Shown: positions 34,537 through 42,694 of the stretch, piece after piece
Numbering within the stretch: the stretch's first letter is position 1
Layout of the letters: the number at the start of each line of letters is the position of its first letter
Origin: Bacteroidales bacterium
Lineage (GTDB): Bacteria; Bacteroidota; Bacteroidia; Bacteroidales; VadinHA17
NCBI GenBank assembly: GCA_017999895.1
Contig: JAGNKY010000013.1
Span: 1-64,000 of the forward strand
Direction: 5' to 3'
DNA length: 64,000 nt
The notes under the pieces: generated by a model
Told to the model about the DNA's origin: nothing
What the model saw: the letters and a program-made list of their open reading frames with translations, nothing else
Database searches by the model: none
Position numbers and translations under genes: made by a program

Positions 34537-35325
34537 ATGAAAAAGGATAAATACAACACTGGCATCGCCCTCAGCGGTGGAGGAGCAAGAGGCTTTGCAC
34601 ATGTAGGTGTTTTGAAAGCACTCAATGAAGAAGGAATTTTTCCCGATATAGTTTCCGGAACAAGTGCAGGTGCAATTGTCGGAGCTCTTTATTCCGACGG
34701 ATATAAACCGGATGAAATGATGACCATACTCAGTTCACGGCACTGGTTTAGCTATATAAGACCATCAGTAAGCAAAACCGGATTGCTAAGTATATCCGGT
34801 ATCGAGAAAATTCTGGAGGAACATCTGAGAGCTAAGACATTCGAAGAACTTAAAATCAAACTATTTGTAACCGCCACTGATTTCAATAACGGACAAACCG
34901 TTTATTTTTCAAAAGGTGAACTTATTACAAAAGTCATTGCATCGGCAAGTATTCCGGTTATATTTAAGCCTGTAATAATTGACGATATCACTTACGTTGA
35001 CGGTGGAGTACTCGACAACTTGCCTGTGTATCCTCTCGAAAACAAGTGCAGAGTAATTTTAGGTTCCTATGTAAATCCCACAGGTTACGAAAAAAATTTC
35101 AATAATCTGATTAAGATGGCGGAGAGGACATTTATTGTAAACTTATCAAAAGAAGTACTGAATAAAGCTTCAAAATTCGACCTGCTGGTTGCTCCGCCGG
35201 AACTCAGGGACTTCCCTGTTCTTGACCCCGAAAAATCTGAAGAAGCTTTCAAAATAGGCTACGAAACAACTAAAGAATTACTCGCTCAAGAGGAAATCAG
35301 AAATAAAATTCTTTTTAAGAAATAG
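34537..35325 (+). CDS. Patatin-like phospholipase
   Basis: 262 aa. Patatin marks in order: the oxyanion loop SGGGARGFAHVGVL at about residues 12-25, the nucleophile Ser in VSGTSAGAIVGAL, and the catalytic Asp in YVDGGVLDNLPV. It is the short RssA/YlbK-like form, with no membrane barrel and no signal peptide, so it is probably cytoplasmic. It is expected to be a lipid acyl hydrolase; the substrate is unknown. It stands alone between divergent and convergent neighbours. Confidence 0.93.
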   Translation: MKKDKYNTGIALSGGGARGFAHVGVLKALNEEGIFPDIVSGTSAGAIVGALYSDGYKPDEMMTILSSRHWFSYIRPSVSKTGLLSISGIEKILEEHLRAKTFEELKIKLFVTATDFNNGQTVYFSKGELITKVIASASIPVIFKPVIIDDITYVDGGVLDNLPVYPLENKCRVILGSYVNPTGYEKNFNNLIKMAERTFIVNLSKEVLNKASKFDLLVAPPELRDFPVLDPEKSEEAFKIGYETTKELLAQEEIRNKILFKK

Positions 35326-35363
35326 GATAAGAAAATTATCTATTCATAAAGAACAACACAAAC

Positions 35364-36206
35364 TTATTTAATATAGGAGTATAATAATTTTATTTCCTCT
35401 TCCCAAAGTGATTCTATTGGTGTTTCGAGTATTAACGGCATATCGTCAAATCTTTTATCATTCATAATTAGTCTGAAAACATCCTCCCCAAGCAATCCCT
35501 TGCCCAGGTTCTCATGTCTGTCAATACGTGAAGCAAAACCTTTTTTAGAGTCATTAATATGCATCCCTTTTAAATAGTTCATACCTATTATTTCATCAAA
35601 CAATCGGAATGTTTCATTAAAGCCTTCTCTGGTTTTTATGTTATACCCAGCTGCATAAGCATGGCAAGTATCAAAACATACGCCAACTCTCGATTTGTCA
35701 TCAACATAGTCAATAATAAAACGTAATTGTTCGAATGAATAACCGAGATTTGTTCCCTGTCCTGCAGTATTTTCAATAACTGCTGTAACCGTTTTTGTTT
35801 TATCGAGTGTTAAATTTATTGATTCGGCAATTATTTTCAGGCATTCTTCCTCGCCAATCATATTCAAATGACTTCCAGGATGAAAATTGAGCCGGTCGAG
35901 TCCAAGTAATTCGCATCTTCTGAATTCATCGAGAAATGAATTTCTTGACTTTTCAAGTCCTTCTTTTTCCGGATTTCCCAGATTAATCAAGTAACTATCG
36001 TGAGGCATTATTTGAAACGGTTTGAAATCAAATTTCTCACAGTTATCACGGAACATATCTATTGTCTCTTTTGTTAAGGGCGGAGCAAACCATTGTCTTT
36101 GATTTTTAGTAAAAAGAGCGAATGCTTTTGCGAATATCTCTCCTGCATTTATGGGTGCATTCTGAACACCGCCTTTTGTGCTTACATGGGCTCCGACATA
36201 TTTCAT
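35364..36206 (-). CDS. nfo: Endonuclease IV
   Basis: 280 aa. It cuts at abasic sites in base-excision repair using a tri-zinc site. Ligands are visible in [81 protein letters not shown] and LILETP. Length matches the family. It follows the PurF-like gene by 34 bases on the same strand and may be co-transcribed. Confidence 0.95.
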   Translation of the reverse strand: MKYVGAHVSTKGGVQNAPINAGEIFAKAFALFTKNQRQWFAPPLTKETIDMFRDNCEKFDFKPFQIMPHDSYLINLGNPEKEGLEKSRNSFLDEFRRCELLGLDRLNFHPGSHLNMIGEEECLKIIAESINLTLDKTKTVTAVIENTAGQGTNLGYSFEQLRFIIDYVDDKSRVGVCFDTCHAYAAGYNIKTREGFNETFRLFDEIIGMNYLKGMHINDSKKGFASRIDRHENLGKGLLGEDVFRLIMNDKRFDDMPLILETPIESLWEEEIKLLYSYIK

Positions 36207-36240
36207 ATTAACTTTTTAATTTTAAGATAATTCTCATTGT

Positions 36241-37644
36241 TCAAAAATAACTTGAGCCGTCCCAGCAATGAGTACATAGTTTTTCCCTGGGGAGTCCTAT
36301 CGCTTTTACAAGGTCGTCAAGCCGTTGATATTTAAGTGAGTCAAGGCCCAGATTCATGTTTATACATTCAATCATTTTTCTGTATTTTTCAGAATCAGGA
36401 TTTAAATATTCATCTATGTCTTTTTCATCACCACCTATTTGGCGTATAGCATTTCTTCCGGCCAGTTCATAAACTGATCTTGATTGAGAAAAATTAAGGA
36501 AAATACAAGGATACAATAAAGGAGGACATGCAATACGCATGTGTACTTCGGTTGCACCCGACATTCGAAGTTGGGAAGCACAATCTTTCAGTTGAGTCCC
36601 TCTTACAATACTGTCGTCGAGAAAAAGAATTCTTTTCCCTTTAATAATTTCGGAATTCGGGATGAGCTTCATCTTTGCAACGAGATCTCTCTTCGTTTGA
36701 TCCTGTGGTAAAAAACTTCTCGGCCATGTAGGAGTATATTTCGAGTAAGCTCTTTTATATGGTATTTTACTTTCGTTGCTGTAACCGACGGCATGTCCTA
36801 TTCCTGAATCCGGTATTCCGCAAACAAAATCGGCTTCGGTATTATCCCTTCTTGCAAGTGCAGCGCCACACTTATATCGGCAATCTTCCACATTAATATT
36901 TTCATAGAACGAAGGTGGATAACCGAAATAAACCCAGAGAAAAGCACATATTTGCATCTTATCACCAGGTTTCCGTAATTGGGTGATTCCATCTTTATTA
37001 ATAAGAACTATCTCTGAAGGACCGAGAAAATAATCAATTTCATAACCTGTATTTGCAAATGAACTTGTTTCAGTTGCAACAGAGTATGACCCATCTTTTT
37101 TACCTATTACTATAGGAGTTCGCCCAAGCTTGTCACGAGCCGCTATTATTCCATCAGTTTTAAGAACGAGAAGAGAACATGAACCTTTTACCTTTTCGAA
37201 TACATTTTCTATCCCTGAAACAAAATCATCCTTCTCACATATAAGGTTTGCCACTATCTCTGTAGGATTAACATTTCCTTCAAAATTTTCAGTAAAATGT
37301 GTTTTTTTATTGAGAAAATATTTTTCCAGTTCTAAAATATTTACAAGCCTTGCTACAGTAACTATTGCAAAAGGGCCGAGATGCGAATTGAAAACAATTG
37401 GTTGAGGATCAGTATCACTTATAATGCCAATACCCATATTGCTCACAATATCTTTGATTTCGGATTCGAATTTATTCCTGAAATAACTATTTTCTATACT
37501 GTGTATTGAACGCCAGAAACCCTTTTCAGATATATTGAAAACCATCCCTGCACGTTTTGTACCAAGATGAGAATGATAATCAGTACCGTAAAATACATCC
37601 TCAACACAATTCTGACCGGAAACAGCTCCAAAAAAACCACTCAT
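36241..37644 (-). CDS. PurF-like amidophosphoribosyltransferase lacking the Ntn nucleophile
   Basis: 467 aa. Overall layout is that of glutamine-PRPP amidotransferase, with the PRPP loop ILFLDDSIVRGTQ at residues 339-351. The four Fe-S cysteines of the Bacillus-type enzyme are present as C233, C380, C457 and C460. The N-terminus reads MSGFFGAV, with Ser2 where the catalytic N-terminal Cys should be, and the oxyanion GHNG motif reads SHLG (residues 87-90). The glutaminase half therefore looks inactive. I recall similar second PurF-type proteins in Bacteroides. It may use free ammonia, or have another role. A standard PurF would be expected elsewhere in the genome. Confidence 0.85.
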   Translation of the reverse strand: MSGFFGAVSGQNCVEDVFYGTDYHSHLGTKRAGMVFNISEKGFWRSIHSIENSYFRNKFESEIKDIVSNMGIGIISDTDPQPIVFNSHLGPFAIVTVARLVNILELEKYFLNKKTHFTENFEGNVNPTEIVANLICEKDDFVSGIENVFEKVKGSCSLLVLKTDGIIAARDKLGRTPIVIGKKDGSYSVATETSSFANTGYEIDYFLGPSEIVLINKDGITQLRKPGDKMQICAFLWVYFGYPPSFYENINVEDCRYKCGAALARRDNTEADFVCGIPDSGIGHAVGYSNESKIPYKRAYSKYTPTWPRSFLPQDQTKRDLVAKMKLIPNSEIIKGKRILFLDDSIVRGTQLKDCASQLRMSGATEVHMRIACPPLLYPCIFLNFSQSRSVYELAGRNAIRQIGGDEKDIDEYLNPDSEKYRKMIECINMNLGLDSLKYQRLDDLVKAIGLPREKLCTHCWDGSSYF

Positions 37645-37790
37645 TTCTTATTAAATTTTATTAATATATTAATTATCACACAATAAAATAGAACATTATA
37701 AACAATTAATCACTTCAAAATATAAATGTAAAAGTATATTGTTTATTTTTACCATTCATTAAATCATTTATTTTTACTTAATTTTTATTT

Positions 37791-38684
37791 ATGAATCAAG
37801 AAAAAAGCAACAATGATTCTGCAGCAAAAGCTTCTATTTTTCTGATTTTTTCTGCAGTTATTCTGGCAATTGTGCTGGCAATTTTTATTTTCAGCTATTT
37901 CTCCCAGAAGAAAAAAATGGTAGAAATGGAAATCGTACTTACCCAGGAAAAAGATAGTCTGGCCAATGAACTCAGAAAAATGATGTATGGCTATGATACG
38001 CTCAAGACAGATAATGATACTCTTAATGCACAACTTGCAAAGGAAAGAGAAAAAATTAAACGCTTACTTGAAATAAACGCGTCGAATGCCCAGCTTATTA
38101 AAAAATACCGGTCAGAAATAACAACGTTACGAGAAATAATGAAGAGTTACATTGTACAGATCGATTCACTCAATACGCGTAATAAGATTCTCATTGCTGA
38201 AAACCTGGATATAAAACAGAAAATGAATCAGGTTGAAAAAACAAAAAATGAACTCGAAAAAGTAAAAGAAGAACTTTCATCAAAAGTGGAAATTGCTTCG
38301 GTTATAAAAGCAAAAGATATAGTTGCTGTTGCACTCAATAAAAATCGAAAGGAAACAACAAGGATAGACCGAATGGATAAACTCCGTGTTTGCTTTACTT
38401 TGAGAGAGAATCCAATAGCAACCGCTGGTAAGAAAACAGTTTACCTCAGGGTAATACGGCCCGACCAGCTTGTAATTGTGATAAGCCCTGATAATTTATT
38501 CGATTATGGTTCAACTAAAATGGTATTTACCGAAAGCCGTGATGTGGACTATATGAACCAGGACATAGATATGTGCATTTTCGTTGACAATACAGGTGAT
38601 TTTATACCTGGCAACTATACTGCCGAACTATACCTCGAAGGAAATTTAATAGGGACAACGAGTTTTATGCTTACGAAAAGATAA
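37791..38684 (+). CDS. Single-pass membrane coiled-coil protein of unknown function
   Basis: 297 aa. A short N-terminal cytoplasmic tail precedes one transmembrane helix (about residues 14-37). A long coiled coil follows (about residues 40-170, heptads with E/K/L and N). A beta-rich C-terminal domain of about 110 residues comes last (TTRIDRMDKLRVCFTLRENPIATAGKKTVYLRVIRPDQ and FIPGNYTAELYLEG). The layout suggests a periplasmic coiled-coil stalk carrying a small beta-sandwich. I have seen similar proteins as hypotheticals in Bacteroidota, but no function is known to me. It is monocistronic and converges with hemW. Confidence 0.72.
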   Translation: MNQEKSNNDSAAKASIFLIFSAVILAIVLAIFIFSYFSQKKKMVEMEIVLTQEKDSLANELRKMMYGYDTLKTDNDTLNAQLAKEREKIKRLLEINASNAQLIKKYRSEITTLREIMKSYIVQIDSLNTRNKILIAENLDIKQKMNQVEKTKNELEKVKEELSSKVEIASVIKAKDIVAVALNKNRKETTRIDRMDKLRVCFTLRENPIATAGKKTVYLRVIRPDQLVIVISPDNLFDYGSTKMVFTESRDVDYMNQDIDMCIFVDNTGDFIPGNYTAELYLEGNLIGTTSFMLTKR

Positions 38685-38704
38685 ATTGTCACTCTGTTCG
38701 GGAA

Positions 38705-39835
38705 TTATTCCGTCACCATAAATTCACTTATAATATTATCAGAAATCATTTTGCCCGGGTTGGTAAGAATCAACTTATCACCCTGTCGTTGCATTAAACC
38801 ATAATCTATGAATTTTCCTGAAATATTTATGATGTAATCATAACCTTCTTTCCCGAAATTCTGTTCAACAAACTCCGTATCGATCCCCCATATAGTTCTT
38901 AAAGATGTCATTATATATTCATTAAACCTTTTTCTATTATCAAGTTGTTCCTTATAATAAAATATTTTATTTTTCCTGATAGAATTAATATATTTATTAA
39001 CATCGCTAATGTTCCATTGTCTCGATATTTGATTAAAAGAATGCGCCGAAGGCCCCAGCCCTAAATAACTTACTTGCCTCCAGTAATTACTGTTATGCCG
39101 TGAAAACCATCCTTCTTTACCGAAATTCGATATCTCATATTGAATGAAACCTGCTTTTTCAGTTTTTTCAACAAGAATGTTGAATTGATCATTACTTTCC
39201 TCTTCATCAATTTCCATCAATAACCCCTTCTTTTTCCTTTTCCCGAATTCTGTGCCGGGTTCAATTGTTAAATGATATGCAGAAATATGTTTTATATCGT
39301 ATCCTGTTGTAAGATCTAGGTTTCTGGACCATTCTTCAGAACTATATCCAGGTATACCATAAATCAAATCAACTGAAATATTAATAAATCCTGCTTTAAA
39401 AGAATCTCTGATTGCTATCTCCGATTGACTGCTATTATGCCGCCTGTTAAGCATTTTAAGTATATTATCATTCCATGATTGAATTCCATAACTCAGACGG
39501 TTGAATCCTGTTTTTTTCAAACCGACCAGATAATTATAATTTATATCATCAGGATTAAGTTCAATTGTGATTTCACAATCATTTTCAATTCTATAATTAT
39601 CATATAACGTGACGATAATTCTTTCGAGCTCTCTTATATTCAATACCGAAGGTGTACCGCCTCCAAAATAAATAGTGGAAACAGTTTCACCCGAAAGATA
39701 GTCTTTTCTCCGCACTGCTTCCTTTAGCAATGCATTTATAAAATCCTCGTGGCTGCCAGGGTCTTTTATACTGTAAAAGTCACAATAGTGGCAAATACTT
39801 TTACAATAAGGAATATGAACGTAAATGCCTGCCAT
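38705..39835 (-). CDS. hemW: Radical SAM family heme chaperone HemW
   Basis: 376 aa. The radical-SAM cluster motif is C11-KSI-C15-HY-C18 at the very N-terminus (IYVHIPYCKSICHYCDFYS). TIYFGGGTPSVL, ITIELNPDDI, FNRLSYGIQSWND and SVDLIYGIPG follow. The short N-terminus without the HemN-type extension indicates HemW, a heme-binding chaperone for respiratory enzymes, rather than coproporphyrinogen III dehydrogenase. A 48-base AATC/AGTC repeat begins 15 bases upstream of its start codon. Confidence 0.93.
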   Translation of the reverse strand: MAGIYVHIPYCKSICHYCDFYSIKDPGSHEDFINALLKEAVRRKDYLSGETVSTIYFGGGTPSVLNIRELERIIVTLYDNYRIENDCEITIELNPDDINYNYLVGLKKTGFNRLSYGIQSWNDNILKMLNRRHNSSQSEIAIRDSFKAGFINISVDLIYGIPGYSSEEWSRNLDLTTGYDIKHISAYHLTIEPGTEFGKRKKKGLLMEIDEEESNDQFNILVEKTEKAGFIQYEISNFGKEGWFSRHNSNYWRQVSYLGLGPSAHSFNQISRQWNISDVNKYINSIRKNKIFYYKEQLDNRKRFNEYIMTSLRTIWGIDTEFVEQNFGKEGYDYIINISGKFIDYGLMQRQGDKLILTNPGKMISDNIISEFMVTE

Positions 39836-39850
39836 GGTTATTATCTCTTC

Positions 39851-39898
39851 AATCAGTCAATCAGTCAATCAATCAGTCAATCAGTCAATCAGTCAATC
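39851..39898. repeat. AATC/AGTC tandem repeat upstream of hemW
   Basis: Twelve consecutive 4-mers, all AATC or AGTC, mostly alternating as the octamer AATCAGTC (5 full octamers plus extra AATC units). It lies 15 bases upstream of the hemW ATG, in the likely promoter or 5' leader. Unit loss or gain by slippage would shift spacing in 4- or 8-base steps. Confidence 0.85.
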
Positions 39899-39954
39899 CA
39901 AAACTTTTAATATTCTCAATCCGGGTGTTATTGAGGATTAAACTTAAATATTAA

Positions 39955-39983
39955 TTGTCAGTTTATTGTAAATATTATTTTTG
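39955..39983 (+). promoter_or_regulatory. VanZ-like gene promoter, nearly leaderless
   Basis: TTG (39955-39957), an 18-base spacer, then TATTTTTG (39976-39983). The GTG start lies 5 bases after the -7 element, at or very near the expected transcription start. Confidence 0.5.
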
Positions 39984-39988
39984 CAATT

Positions 39989-40381
39989 GTGAAAATAATC
40001 AGAAAAAATATATTATCTATTATCGTGGCTATCATAATAGCTTTTGTAAGCTTTATGAGCCCTGGCGATATAAATAAAATTAATATTTTAAAGTTACATA
40101 ATGTAGATAAATTAGTTCATACTATTATGTATTTTGCTCTCGCATTCACTCTTTGTTATGAAAACAGGAATCAATTACTGAAAGCTAAAAATTATATATA
40201 TATCAGCATAATTCCAATAATATTCGGACTTATTATTGAAATACTTCAGCCTATTGTTACCAGAGGAAGGACTACGCAACCAACCGACGAATTATTCAAT
40301 CTGGCCGGTACAATTGTTGCTGTAATTTTCTGGTATATTATAAAACACAGGAAGAATGCTTCAAAATATAATTTTCTTTGA
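39989..40381 (+). CDS. VanZ-like family membrane protein
   Basis: 130 aa starting with GTG. Four transmembrane segments are predicted, with the VanZ-type block VDKLVHTIMYFALAFTLCYE after the first helix and the conserved late TRGRTTQPTDELFNLAGTIVAVIFWYII. The family role is poorly defined (glycopeptide resistance for VanZ itself, small envelope proteins otherwise). The GTG is accepted because no ATG precedes the first helix and the promoter sits directly in front. The last 21 bases overlap the converging Rrf2 gene. Confidence 0.85.
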   Translation: MKIIRKNILSIIVAIIIAFVSFMSPGDINKINILKLHNVDKLVHTIMYFALAFTLCYENRNQLLKAKNYIYISIIPIIFGLIIEILQPIVTRGRTTQPTDELFNLAGTIVAVIFWYIIKHRKNASKYNFL

Positions 40382-40792
40382 TTTGCTTTCAGCTATAACA
40401 AGCTGGTAAATTGAGGTATTTTGGAAAAGCTTTATTATACTTTTTCTGATTTTCTCGTAATCTTCATGTATAGGACATAAATTACCTTCCGATTCACATT
40501 TCCTATTATGAATTATGCACGTTTCAAAAAAATTACAACCGTCAATAATTTCAATGATATCATAAAGCGAAACTGAAGAAGGATCTTTGATAAAAGAGTA
40601 GCCTCCATGAGGACCTTTTGAAGAAATCAATATCTTATTCTTTACAAACTGCTGAAATATTTTTGCAAGAAAAGGGGTTGGCAACTTCAGGTCATCAGAT
40701 ATTTGCTTTATTCTGATATTTTTACTTTCTTCCGATTTACTAGCAAGGTAAGAAAGAGCTCTGATTCCATACTTACAAGTATTCGATAGCAT
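40361..40792 (-). CDS. Rrf2 family transcriptional regulator
   Basis: 143 aa. An N-terminal winged helix (YGIRALSYLASKSE, IKQISDDLKLPTPFLAKIFQQFVKNKILISSKGPHGGYSF) is typical of Rrf2/IscR/NsrR. The C-terminal part carries C-x5-C-x6-C plus a further Cys (GCNFFETCIIHNRKCESEGNLC), so it probably binds an Fe-S cluster and senses iron-sulfur status, oxygen or NO. It follows rpiB by 1 base in the same direction and is likely co-transcribed with it. Targets are not evident. Confidence 0.9.
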   Translation of the reverse strand: MLSNTCKYGIRALSYLASKSEESKNIRIKQISDDLKLPTPFLAKIFQQFVKNKILISSKGPHGGYSFIKDPSSVSLYDIIEIIDGCNFFETCIIHNRKCESEGNLCPIHEDYEKIRKSIIKLFQNTSIYQLVIAESKSKKIIF

Positions 40793-40793
40793 T

Positions 40794-41240
40794 TTAATGA
40801 GGTTTTAGTGGAATCTTTTTAATTCTTCGCAAATGACGGCCACCTTCAAAATTGGTTGTCAAAAATGTTTTAATAATAACAATTGCCTCAGGTTCAGAAA
40901 TAAATCTTCCTGGAAGCGCGCAAATATTCGCGTCATTATGAGCTCGCGCAAGACGGCTTATCTCTTCGTTCCAGCATAAGGCACTTCTAATCCCCTGATG
41001 TTTATTAACTGTCATGTTAACTCCATTACCGGTTGCACAAATAGTAATTCCAAATCCAACATCACCAGCCGAAACTGCGTCCGCAAGAGGATGAGCAAAA
41101 TCAGGATAATCTGAACTTTCTTCAGTAAAACTCCCGAAGTCCTTAAATTCATATCCATTTTCCTTCAGAAATTTAATAATCTTACCTTTCAGATAAAAAC
41201 CTGCATGATCACATGCAATACCTATTTTTTTATTATCCAC
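40794..41240 (-). CDS. rpiB: Ribose 5-phosphate isomerase B
   Basis: 148 aa, GTG start at 41240. It interconverts ribose 5-phosphate and ribulose 5-phosphate. RpiB marks: KIGIACDHAGFYLKGKI, DFGSFTEESSDYPDFAHPLA, GITICATGNGVNMTVNKHQGIRSALCWNEEISRLARAHNDANICALPGR. The 3' end abuts the Rrf2 gene. The start codon falls inside a consensus DnaA box sequence (41233-41241). Confidence 0.94.
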   Translation of the reverse strand: MDNKKIGIACDHAGFYLKGKIIKFLKENGYEFKDFGSFTEESSDYPDFAHPLADAVSAGDVGFGITICATGNGVNMTVNKHQGIRSALCWNEEISRLARAHNDANICALPGRFISEPEAIVIIKTFLTTNFEGGRHLRRIKKIPLKPH

Positions 41241-41241
41241 A
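41233..41241 (+). promoter_or_regulatory. Consensus DnaA-box sequence at the edge of the AT-rich gap
   Basis: TTATCCACA, the consensus DnaA box, overlaps the rpiB start codon. A single nonamer can occur by chance, but it borders the largest non-coding, most AT-rich stretch of the window. Confidence 0.35.
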
Positions 41242-41510
41242 ATAATTAAATCAATGATATTTTAATGAATAATTGTAAAGGTAAATACCATAATTAAATA
41301 AATCAAAATAAATAAATTTCTCTTCAAAAATTACAGGAACACCATTTTAGTAATAACTGTTTTATTAATTGTTAATAAATTAAAAATTTTGTTATTTTCT
41401 TTTTCTTCTAATATAATCTTAAAACTTATCAAAACTTAATAATGGATAATTAACTTTTATTGAACAATAAAAGCCTTAACTTTGTTTTATTAATCCTTAT
41501 AATATTTTTA

Positions 41511-41526
41511 ATTAACAATTGTTAAT
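41511..41526. repeat. 16-bp perfect palindrome ATTAACAATTGTTAAT
   Basis: Fully self-complementary. Its 12-base core recurs at 41705-41716, so it may be a protein-binding site used twice. Confidence 0.6.
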
Positions 41527-41704
41527 TTGTTATTTAAAAAACTGATTTTTATAATAAATATATATTTTCAATTGTTTAAAAGATGTTTTTAAAAAGATAA
41601 TAATAAAAATTAAAATATATATAAATTAATATTAACAATCTTAACAGGATATAATATTCAATATTACTTAAAAATTAAAAAATAAATAGTATATATTTAT
41701 GTAT

Positions 41705-41716
41705 TAACAATTGTTA
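41705..41716. repeat. Second copy of palindrome core TAACAATTGTTA
   Basis: Identical 12-base core to the palindrome at 41511-41526, 30 bases upstream of the nadA ATG, where an operator could act. Confidence 0.55.
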
Positions 41717-41746
41717 TTAAGTATATGTTTAAGTTTTTAAAATATA

Positions 41747-42691
41747 ATGAAGGATGTGAATTATATTGAAGAGATTAATAAATTAAGAAAAGAAAAGAAT
41801 GCAATAATACTTGCACATTATTATCAAACCGGCGATATACAGGACATTGCCGATTTTGTTGGCGACAGTCTTGCGCTTGCTCAAAAAGCAGAAAAAAATA
41901 AAGCAGCGATAATTGTAATTGCAGGTGTTAAATTTATGGCAGAAACGGTTAAAATAATAGCTCCTGAAAAAAAAGTAATAATTCCGGATCTGGAAGCAGG
42001 ATGCTCCTTAGCTGATTCATGTAAACCTGAAGACTTTGAAAAATTTATAAAAAAATATCCTGGAAGTACAATAATATCTTATATAAATACTACTGCTGAA
42101 ATAAAGGCAATGTCAGATATAATATGCACTTCTTCAAATGCAGTGAAGATTATTGAGTCTCTTCCGGAAAATGAGAAAATTATTTTTGCACCTGACCGAA
42201 ATATGGGTAACTATATCGAAAAAAAAACTGGTCGAAATTTAATTATATGGGACGGAGCCTGCCATGTACATGAAAAATTCTCGCTCGATGAAATATTGAG
42301 GCTTAAACAAAAATACCCTAATGCAAAGGTAATCGTTCATCCTGAGTGTGAACTACCTGTAAGGACTATTGCAGACTTTATAGGATCAACCTCGGCATTA
42401 ATAGAGTTCGCTTCATGCGATAATAGTAAATCATATATAGTTGCTACTGAAGCTGGAGTTTTACATCAGATGATAAAACTTAATCCACATAAACAATTTA
42501 TACCGGTCACTATTGAAAATTCTTCGAAAAAATTGAATGAATGTAATTATATGAAGCTTATAACGATCGAAAAAATTTATGAGAGTTTGATGAATGAAAG
42601 ATACGAAATAATGATTGATGAAGAAATTATTAATAGGGCTTCACAATCTGTAATGAAAATGATAGAGATATCAAAAAAACTTGGTTTGTAA
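41747..42691 (+). CDS. nadA: Quinolinate synthase A
   Basis: 314 aa. It condenses iminoaspartate and DHAP to quinolinate in NAD synthesis, using a 4Fe-4S cluster. The three cluster ligands are recognised as C86 (LEAGCSLAD), C172 (WDGACHVHE) and C266 (NECNYMK). AHYYQTGDIQDIADFVGDSLALAQKA is the conserved start. nadB and nadC are not adjacent, which is unusual for an operonic nadA. The next gene starts 3 bases after its stop. Confidence 0.95.
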   Translation: MKDVNYIEEINKLRKEKNAIILAHYYQTGDIQDIADFVGDSLALAQKAEKNKAAIIVIAGVKFMAETVKIIAPEKKVIIPDLEAGCSLADSCKPEDFEKFIKKYPGSTIISYINTTAEIKAMSDIICTSSNAVKIIESLPENEKIIFAPDRNMGNYIEKKTGRNLIIWDGACHVHEKFSLDEILRLKQKYPNAKVIVHPECELPVRTIADFIGSTSALIEFASCDNSKSYIVATEAGVLHQMIKLNPHKQFIPVTIENSSKKLNECNYMKLITIEKIYESLMNERYEIMIDEEIINRASQSVMKMIEISKKLGL

Positions 42692-42694
42692 AGC

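Larger units (their letters stand above)
41241..41746. other. 506-base AT-rich gene-free gap with palindromes (candidate oriC or nadA leader)
   Basis: No gene is visible on either strand. It contains the inverted repeat TTATTAA-TTG-TTAATAA (41362-41378), the 16-base perfect palindrome ATTAACAATTGTTAAT (41511-41526) and a second core TAACAATTGTTA (41705-41716), 30 bases before nadA. A TAACTTTG -7 match is at 41477-41484, which would give nadA a leader of about 260 bases. Flanking genes point away on both sides (rpiB minus, nadA plus). Both an origin and a regulated leader fit what is seen. Confidence 0.5.

Noticed and set aside
39851..39898. Short repeats as a CRISPR array
   Set aside because: Contiguous 4/8-base tandem units with no spacers and no cas genes nearby.
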